Below are positions 6,930-10,725 of a DNA stretch of 10,725 nucleotides, one piece after another (position 1 is the stretch's first letter; every line of letters starts with the position of its first letter). Below the pieces are notes generated by a model. The model was given only the letters and a program-made list of their open reading frames with translations, was not told the origin of the DNA and did not search any database. A program made the position numbers and the translations under genes. The DNA comes from CAWEYG01 sp050747885. GTDB lineage: Bacteria > Acidobacteriota > Thermoanaerobaculia > UBA5066 > DATFVB01. The stretch spans positions 1-10,725 of the forward strand of contig JBOGJO010000055.1 in NCBI GenBank assembly GCA_050747885.1, given 5' to 3'.

Positions 6930-7316
6930 TCAGCTTCTCGGAGAATCCGGATGGACACCCGGCGCCAGCCCGCAGCCGCGCGAGAATCGATGGCGATGGC
7001 TCGCAAACACCCGGTAACCCCGGTCGAACACGGAGCGAAGACCCGGCGCAGCCGAAAGCAGCCAGACCGGGGAGAGCCACCAGATTCGCCGCATCACTTC
7101 ACGGTACACATTCGCGCCGCGTGTGATGCGGCCGTCCGGAAAGAGAAGCCGAACGTCTTCCACGAGCTCTTCGCCGGCGAGGCCGAGTTTTTCTCGGGCC
7201 CACTCGCCCTGAAGGGGAGCGACCGAATATCCCCGCCGTTCCAACGTTGCGCGCCAGAACAGGACCCACCGGCGGCAGAAACCGCACTCGTCGTCGTACA
7301 GCACCGTGCCCCGCAT
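6930..7316 (-). CDS. DCC-family thiol-disulfide oxidoreductase-like protein (DUF393)
   Basis: The 128-residue protein has the defining N-terminal signature LYDDECGFCRRW at residues 6-17, with the CxxC-like pair C11 and C14 and acidic D8, D9 and E10. A PLQGEWAR segment, a VRLLFPDG turn and the tryptophan-rich MRRIWWLSPVWLL helix (about 75-87) follow, in the usual DUF393 order. A third cysteine, C114, lies in SRGCGLAPG. The family is thioredoxin-related and thought to act on thiols; no partner or substrate is established. The start ATG at 7316 follows TAGGCT by 6 nt with no good ribosome binding site, so the transcript may be leaderless. The small membrane protein follows 4 nt after its stop, so the pair may act together at the membrane (inference). 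Confidence 0.87.
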   Translation of the reverse strand: MRGTVLYDDECGFCRRWVLFWRATLERRGYSVAPLQGEWAREKLGLAGEELVEDVRLLFPDGRITRGANVYREVMRRIWWLSPVWLLSAAPGLRSVFDRGYRVFASHRHRFSRGCGLAPGVHPDSPRS

Positions 7317-7335
7317 GCTTCCAGCCTACCGCCGC

Positions 7336-7350
7336 GGCGCCGGCGGCGCC
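7336..7350. repeat. GC-rich perfect hairpin between two minus-strand genes
   Basis: GGCGCC at 7336-7341 and 7345-7350 flank a 3-nt loop in the 52-nt gap between the thioesterase stop (7369) and the DUF393 start (7316). No T-run follows in the transcribed direction, so it is not a classical intrinsic terminator. It could mark an mRNA processing or Rho-dependent end. Confidence 0.35.
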
Positions 7351-7368
7351 ACGGGCGCAGGACGTTTT

Positions 7369-7788
7369 TCAGCCCCGCCGGCTCCGGGCGCGCGCGAGAA
7401 GTCGCTCCGAAGCCACGGCGGCGCGGCGATGGGTCCCGCTCCCGATTTCTCCCGCCTCGTCGGCGGCGACGACCTCGAAGAGGAAAAATTTCCCTTCCTT
7501 GCGCACGAACGTCGCGGTGGCGGTGACGGTCGCCCCGGGAGGCGTGGCCGCGGAATGCCGGATGTCGAGAGAGACCCCGACGGACAGCTCTCCCGGCGAA
7601 AGGTGGGGACGGAGGATTCGCGAGGCGGCGATCTCCATCAAAGCGACGAGGCGGGCCGTCGCCAACACGCCGGGAAATTCGTCGCGGGGCTCCAACCCGA
7701 CCGCGCTGGCAAGGTCCGAGGGCCCGACGGTCAGCGTGGCCGTGGCTCGGGTTCCGGGAGCCGGCTCGCGGATTTCGCCCTCTCTCAT
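7369..7788 (-). CDS. Hotdog-fold acyl-CoA thioesterase, FlK-like
   Basis: This 139-residue single hotdog-domain protein is expected to hydrolyse a short acyl-CoA. The segment FPGVLATARLVALME at 38-52 and DIRHSAATPPG at 75-85 match fluoroacetyl-CoA thioesterase (FlK) and its broad relatives. T44, E52 and H78 keep the spacing of FlK's catalytic T42, E50 and H76 (8 and 26 residues), each displaced by 2, and F38 lines up with its gating F36. The length also matches. The frame stays open upstream to 8067, but the ATG at 7788 is the right start: it overlaps the stop of the preceding gene as ATGA, and the hotdog homology starts there. The extra upstream stretch is arginine-rich shadow sequence. The substrate is unknown; relatives of this kind are far more common than fluoroacetate metabolism, so that activity should not be assumed. 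Confidence 0.85.
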   Translation of the reverse strand: MREGEIREPAPGTRATATLTVGPSDLASAVGLEPRDEFPGVLATARLVALMEIAASRILRPHLSPGELSVGVSLDIRHSAATPPGATVTATATFVRKEGKFFLFEVVAADEAGEIGSGTHRRAAVASERLLARARSRRG

Positions 7789-8180
7789 GCCATGGGCCGC
7801 CACGGGCCGATCAGCAGCGCGACCGCCACGACGAAGTCGAACGCGGCGCACAGAGGAGGAAACCACTCCGCGACGCGCGTGGTCACGCCGCGCGGGCGAT
7901 GCAACAGATCCCAGACGCCGTGCAGAACGTATCCGGCGGCCAGCCATTGCGTCGAAGCCCGGAGCCCGACGGCGGCGCACACGAAAACGACGGCCGCAAC
8001 CACGAGCTCGAGCGCGACAAACGGCGCCGGGGGCGCCTGGCTGAGCAGGGCGCCGGCGTAAACGCACGCCGTGAAGGCGAGAAACAACGCGATCGCCTGG
8101 CGCGCCGGCTGCGGAGGAATCGTGTGAACGATCAGGACGAAGAGAAGGCCGAGAACGAGGCCGACGACGAAAGACTTCAC
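7785..8180 (-). CDS. Four-helix integral membrane protein (possibly DUF6010)
   Basis: This 131-residue very hydrophobic protein has likely membrane helices at about 3-20, 28-47, 53-73 and 106-126. A conserved-looking loop, GYVLHGVWDLLHRPRG at 83-98, precedes EWFPPLCAAFD at 104-114. This loop recalls the small DUF6010 family, but I am not certain of the family, and no function is known to me. The start is GTG at 8180, with a strong AGGAAGGAG ribosome site about 6 nt upstream and a -10-like TAGAAT at 8202-8197. The gene ends in an ATGA overlap with the thioesterase, so the two are cotranscribed and translationally coupled. Confidence 0.75.
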   Translation of the reverse strand: MKSFVVGLVLGLLFVLIVHTIPPQPARQAIALFLAFTACVYAGALLSQAPPAPFVALELVVAAVVFVCAAVGLRASTQWLAAGYVLHGVWDLLHRPRGVTTRVAEWFPPLCAAFDFVVAVALLIGPWRPMA

Positions 8181-8196
8181 GAGCGCTCCTTCCTGG

Positions 8197-8202
8197 ATTC
8201 TA
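8197..8202 (-). promoter_or_regulatory. Candidate -10 box for the membrane protein/thioesterase pair
   Basis: TAGAAT on the minus strand, 16 nt before the GTG at 8180 and just downstream of the CPxCG gene's stop. AGGAAGGAG lies between it and the start. No convincing -35 is seen; GACGGC sits at 17-nt spacing. The hexamer and distance are identical to those before the MBL gene. Confidence 0.35.
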
Positions 8203-8210
8203 TCAGGCGG

Positions 8211-8393
8211 CTATTCCGAGCCGTCCCCGCGGGCGACCTCGATCCGCCGCCCCTCCCCGCTTCCGGAGATCCGAACGGTCCACGGGTTGCAGCAGACCTC
8301 ACAGTCCTGCACCAGATCTCCCGCCAGATCCTCTTCGAGGAACACTTCGACGTTTTCACCGCAATAGGGGCACGTGACCGGAACGGCGTCCAT
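8211..8393 (-). CDS. CPxCG-motif cysteine-rich small protein
   Basis: This 60-residue protein has the paired metal-binding knuckles of the CPxCG family: CPYCGE at 8-13 (C8, C11) and DCEVCCNPW at 30-38 (C31, C34, C35). It probably binds one zinc. Nothing firm is known of its role. The frame stays open far upstream (to 9434) as a shadow of the permease. The true start is the ATG at 8393, because the family motif begins 8 residues in and because this ATG shares its first base with the permease stop (TGATG), a classic reinitiation junction. The acidic middle (EEDLAGDL) and basic C-terminal part are typical. Being coupled to the permease may only reflect operon economy. Confidence 0.88.
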   Translation of the reverse strand: MDAVPVTCPYCGENVEVFLEEDLAGDLVQDCEVCCNPWTVRISGSGEGRRIEVARGDGSE

Positions 8394-9733
8394 CAATCGG
8401 CCGCCGTGGCAGGGCGCCGCAGCAGGAAATACATGGGGACTCCGAGAGCGATGAACCCCAGACCGAGCAGCGATTCCCGGGGCCTTTGGACGATGGTGCT
8501 GATCATCAGACCCAGGGACGCGGCGACAAACGCGGCGGGCGCCGCAGGGTACAGCGGAACGCGGAACGGCCGCGCCAGATCGGGCTCTTTCACGCGAAGA
8601 ACGATGACCGCGGCGACCGCGAGACCGTAGACGAGCCAGCCGCCGAAGATCACGTACGTGAAGAGCTGGGAGAAGCCGCCCAGGAAGAGGACGAGCAGGC
8701 ACGACCACACTCCCTGGAGAACGATCGAAGCGGCGGGCGACCGGAATCGGGGATGCACCCCGCCGAGCCCTTCGGGCAGCAGCCCGTCGCGGGACATCTG
8801 AAAGTAAGATCGCGGCCCCGCGAGGATCGAGCCGTTCATCGCGCCGAGAATCGAGCACATGATCGCGGCCGTCAGCGCGCGGCCGCCCCACGGCCCGGCG
8901 ACCTTCGCGATCGCCGCCAGACCCACCCGCGGGGAAGCCGCGATCTCGGCGACACTCATGACCCGGAAGTACGCAACGTTGGCCGCGAGGTAAAGGCCGA
9001 TGATCACGAGCTCTCCGAGGACGCACCCGAGGGGGAAGCTCCGCTGCGGATCGCGAGTCTCGCCGGCGACGAAGCTCGCGTCGTGCCATCCTTCGTAAGC
9101 CCAGAAGACGGCGACGAGGGCGATGCCGATCGCGGCAAAGCCGGGCGCCTTCGGCGAGGTCATCGAAGGAAGTTTCGGCGCTCGCGCGGGCAGGGCGAAG
9201 ATCGCGATCGTCATTCCCGCCAGGCCGGCGATCTTCAGCGCGGCGAGAACGTTCTGGACGGCGGAGCCCGCGCGAATCCCGAGCACGTTGGCGCCCGTGA
9301 GAGCGAGGATCAGGCCGATCGAAACCGCCCGGGCGCTTCCGGACGAGAGGGAGACGAGGCCGCCGAGATAAATCACGAACGCGGCCGCGAGGGTGGCGAT
9401 CGCGCCCGAAGTGATGACCGTGAACATCGTCCATCCGCAGAGGAAGCCGGCGAGCTTCCCGTACGCCCGGGAGAGATACGTGTACATGCCGCCGGGGGAA
9501 GGGAGAGCCGCGCCGAGCTCCGCCATGGAGATCACGCCGAGAAGAGTCAAGGCTCCGCCGACGACCCAGATGCCGAGGATGAGAGGCTCGGAGTCAACGA
9601 CGCGCGCGATCTCGGACGGCACGAGGAAGATCCCGGAACCGATGACCGTGCCCACCAGGAAGAACGCCAGGTCCCACGGCCCGAGCACCCGGATCAAACC
9701 GCCGGACTCGGGATCGGTCAGAGCGTTCGCCAA
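8393..9733 (-). CDS. APC-superfamily amino-acid permease
   Basis: This 446-residue inner-membrane transporter has about twelve hydrophobic helices. The first contains GTVIGSGIF at 28-36, the unwound substrate-binding stretch of the amino acid-polyamine-organocation superfamily. PSPGGMYTYLSRAYG at 78-92 and FWAYEGWHDASFVAGETRDPQRSFP (two adjoining pieces, about 213-237) are standard landmarks of the PotE/LAT-like (COG0531) group. Substrate choice cannot be read by eye. The start is TTG at 9733, inside the end of the msrC-like gene (16-nt overlap); GAGAG lies about 5 nt upstream, and no ATG is available before the first helix. A GTG at codon 16 would cut into the region just before helix 1 and is less likely. 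It is followed by the CPxCG gene at a TGATG junction. Confidence 0.92.
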   Translation of the reverse strand: MANALTDPESGGLIRVLGPWDLAFFLVGTVIGSGIFLVPSEIARVVDSEPLILGIWVVGGALTLLGVISMAELGAALPSPGGMYTYLSRAYGKLAGFLCGWTMFTVITSGAIATLAAAFVIYLGGLVSLSSGSARAVSIGLILALTGANVLGIRAGSAVQNVLAALKIAGLAGMTIAIFALPARAPKLPSMTSPKAPGFAAIGIALVAVFWAYEGWHDASFVAGETRDPQRSFPLGCVLGELVIIGLYLAANVAYFRVMSVAEIAASPRVGLAAIAKVAGPWGGRALTAAIMCSILGAMNGSILAGPRSYFQMSRDGLLPEGLGGVHPRFRSPAASIVLQGVWSCLLVLFLGGFSQLFTYVIFGGWLVYGLAVAAVIVLRVKEPDLARPFRVPLYPAAPAAFVAASLGLMISTIVQRPRESLLGLGFIALGVPMYFLLRRPATAAD

Positions 9734-10236
9734 TCCACTCTCGCCGCGAGAATTTCCGACACTCTTTCCAGCCCCTTCCGGTCTTCCTCGTCGAACCGGT
9801 TGACGTTGGGAGCGTCGATGTCCAGGACGCCGACGACGTCACCGTTCGCGACGAGAGGAACCACGATCTCCGATCGCGACGCGGAGTCGCACGCGATGTG
9901 GCCGGGAAACCGGTTCACATCCGCCACGACGAGCGCCTCCCGCCGGGCGGCCGCGGTTCCGCAAACGCCCTTGCCCATCGCGATGCGCACGCACGCCGGC
10001 CGACCCTGAAACGGACCGAGCACGAGCTCGGCATTCCTGCCGCCGGATTCGTCATTGCGCAGGATGTAGAAACCGGCCCAGTTGATGCCCGGCAGCGCCT
10101 CCCAGATCAGCGCGGCGGCGTTCGCAAGGTTCGCGAGGGCATCCGGCTCGTCACCGATCAGGGCCTCGAGCGACACGGCAAGCGAGCGATAGAGCTCCGG
10201 CTTCGGGGCGGAGCGGTCGAACGAGGACTCGTGCAT
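9718..10236 (-). CDS. msrC: Free methionine-R-sulfoxide reductase (GAF domain)
   Basis: It reduces free L-methionine-R-sulfoxide to methionine and helps repair oxidised amino-acid pools in the cytoplasm. The 172-residue protein is a single GAF domain. WAGFY at 53-57, ELVLGPFQGRPACVRI at 70-85, GKGVCGTAA at 89-97, ACDSASRSEIVVP at 115-127 and GVLDIDAP at 136-143 follow the family closely. C82, C92 and C116 keep the spacing of E. coli C84, C94 and C118 (10 and 24), so the catalytic and resolving cysteines are all present. It starts at ATG 10236, with TAAGAT ending 6 nt before it inside a GGGG/CCCC hairpin and no ribosome binding site, so a leaderless message is possible. It is the first gene of the run and overlaps the permease by 16 nt. 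Confidence 0.95.
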   Translation of the reverse strand: MHESSFDRSAPKPELYRSLAVSLEALIGDEPDALANLANAAALIWEALPGINWAGFYILRNDESGGRNAELVLGPFQGRPACVRIAMGKGVCGTAAARREALVVADVNRFPGHIACDSASRSEIVVPLVANGDVVGVLDIDAPNVNRFDEEDRKGLERVSEILAARVDWRTL

Positions 10237-10725
10237 GCGGGGATCTTAGCCCCATTGAGCCTCGCTCGGCCTCACCTCGCGGTCGAGCCCGGCACGGCCC
10301 GTCGGTGCCTCCCTCGAGGAGACGCAGCGCGCCTGTCGGTGGGATTCGCTCGGCTCCGCTCGGGTCGACCCCAGCGCCGGCTTCGGCAAACGCTTAGCAG
10401 GGCGGGTCCTGTCACGGGACTCGCTCCACTTTTCCCGTCGCCGCGAGCCAGACGACTTTGCTACACCCGCGTCGCGAGCGGCAAAAGGGAGCTCGACCCG
10501 TGCCACCCGCCCTTCGCGGAGAACTGCGCCGGCTCATCGGCCCCACCCTCGCGGGCCTTCGCTCATGGATGGGGCCCCACCCCGGGAGCGAGGCCTGGGA
10601 GCGGCAGGGCTCACGTGGCGCAACGGCGGCTGTCGCGAGGAGGGAATCGGCCCCTGTCTGAGCTGGAGCTCGCCGACTCGACCGGAAAGAGAGAACTCCG
10701 GGAACCTGGGCGAGAGGGGCAAAGC
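10237..10725. other. GC-rich intergenic block without a convincing gene
   Basis: No reading frame here has a recognisable motif. The open frames (for example minus strand 10506-10246, and plus strand 10458-10661) are rich in R, P, S and G with no domain-like pattern, and lack good ribosome sites. The stretch contains CGCTCGG repeats near 10264 and 10347, a GGGTCGACCC palindrome at 10362-10371, and the repeat cluster at 10532-10595. I checked for tRNA, tmRNA and RNase P RNA signatures and saw none. It may be a dispersed repeat or a structured RNA. The right end could also hold the start of an unseen gene. Confidence 0.5.
10532..10595. repeat. Direct repeats GCTCAT...GGCCCCACCC and long imperfect hairpin
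   Basis: GCTCAT plus GGCCCCACCC occurs at 10532-10548 and again at 10561-10582, with a 1-nt and a 6-nt gap. The second copy sits inside an inverted repeat: GGCCTTCGCTC at 10554-10564 against GAGCGAGGCC at 10586-10595, one bulged T, around the GGGGCCCC palindrome at 10571-10578. This looks like a REP-type or RNA-forming element. Confidence 0.5.

Noticed and set aside
6926..7006. 27-residue upstream extension of the small membrane protein
   Set aside because: It would overlap the DUF393 gene by 77 nt and adds no hydrophobic or conserved sequence.
7789..8067. N-terminal extension of the thioesterase frame
   Set aside because: It overlaps the membrane-protein gene in another frame and is arginine-rich; the ATGA overlap at 7788 gives a family-length protein.
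8394..9434. N-terminal extension of the CPxCG frame into the permease
   Set aside because: The extension is an arginine-rich shadow. The real protein starts at 8393, where the TGATG junction and family motif agree.
8486..10009. Plus-strand open frame of 507 codons opposite the permease
   Set aside because: It is a charged, low-complexity translation covering the permease and part of msrC, both confidently assigned on the minus strand.
10246..10506. 86-codon minus-strand open frame upstream of msrC
   Set aside because: It is rich in R, S, P and E with no motif and no ribosome site, and it lies in a repeat-containing block.
10237..10725. RNase P RNA, tmRNA or tRNA in the right-end block
   Set aside because: I looked on both strands for GAGGAAAGTCCGG-like, tmRNA-end and TTCGA-loop/acceptor patterns and saw no consistent fold.

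Overview
The window is GC-rich bacterial chromosomal DNA with tightly packed genes. It carries housekeeping and central-metabolism genes, and I see no phage, transposase, CRISPR or plasmid functions. The gene mix is a coenzyme-B12-dependent ribonucleotide reductase, an A-type Fe-S carrier, a phosphoketolase/acetate kinase pair, a UPF0173 hydrolase and a CPxCG small protein. Together with the high GC this fits a soil or sediment lineage such as Acidobacteriota or a similar deep-branching phylum. That placement is only an inference; no rRNA or other marker here settles it.

Layout. (1) 1-1707, minus strand: 5' part of nrdJ, cut by the window edge. (2) 1708-1983: a divergent intergenic region with a promoter for nrdJ (minus), a terminator-like hairpin on the minus strand, and a textbook promoter for erpA (plus). 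(3) 1984-2358, plus strand: erpA, the only convincing plus-strand gene, followed by a perfect 12-bp-stem terminator shared with the convergent operon. (4) 2433-6633, minus strand: a three-gene operon, read as UPF0173 metallo-hydrolase, then ackA, then xfp, with 4-nt start/stop overlaps at both junctions. (5) 6719-7316: a DCC-family (DUF393) thiol protein and a 68-residue two-helix membrane protein, 4 nt apart. (6) 7369-8180: a four-helix membrane protein overlapping by 4 nt a FlK-like hotdog thioesterase. (7) 8211-10236: free methionine-R-sulfoxide reductase, an APC amino-acid permease with a TTG start, and a CPxCG zinc-ribbon-like protein, all overlapping. (8) 10237-10725: a 489-nt GC-rich block with short direct and inverted repeats and no convincing gene.

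How the genes work together. Xfp splits xylulose-5-P or fructose-6-P to acetyl-phosphate, and AckA makes ATP and acetate from that, so region 4 is a complete phosphoketolase energy branch that needs no phosphotransacetylase. In region 7 a methionine-sulfoxide reductase is translationally tied to an amino-acid permease, suggesting uptake and repair of oxidised methionine. Region 2 transcribes DNA-precursor synthesis and Fe-S delivery divergently. No obvious new defence or mobile system is present. The most notable points are an acetate kinase with 28 residues missing between N7 and R63, the MBL-ackA-xfp coupling, the hairpin insulating the nrdJ promoter, and the repeat-rich block at the right end.
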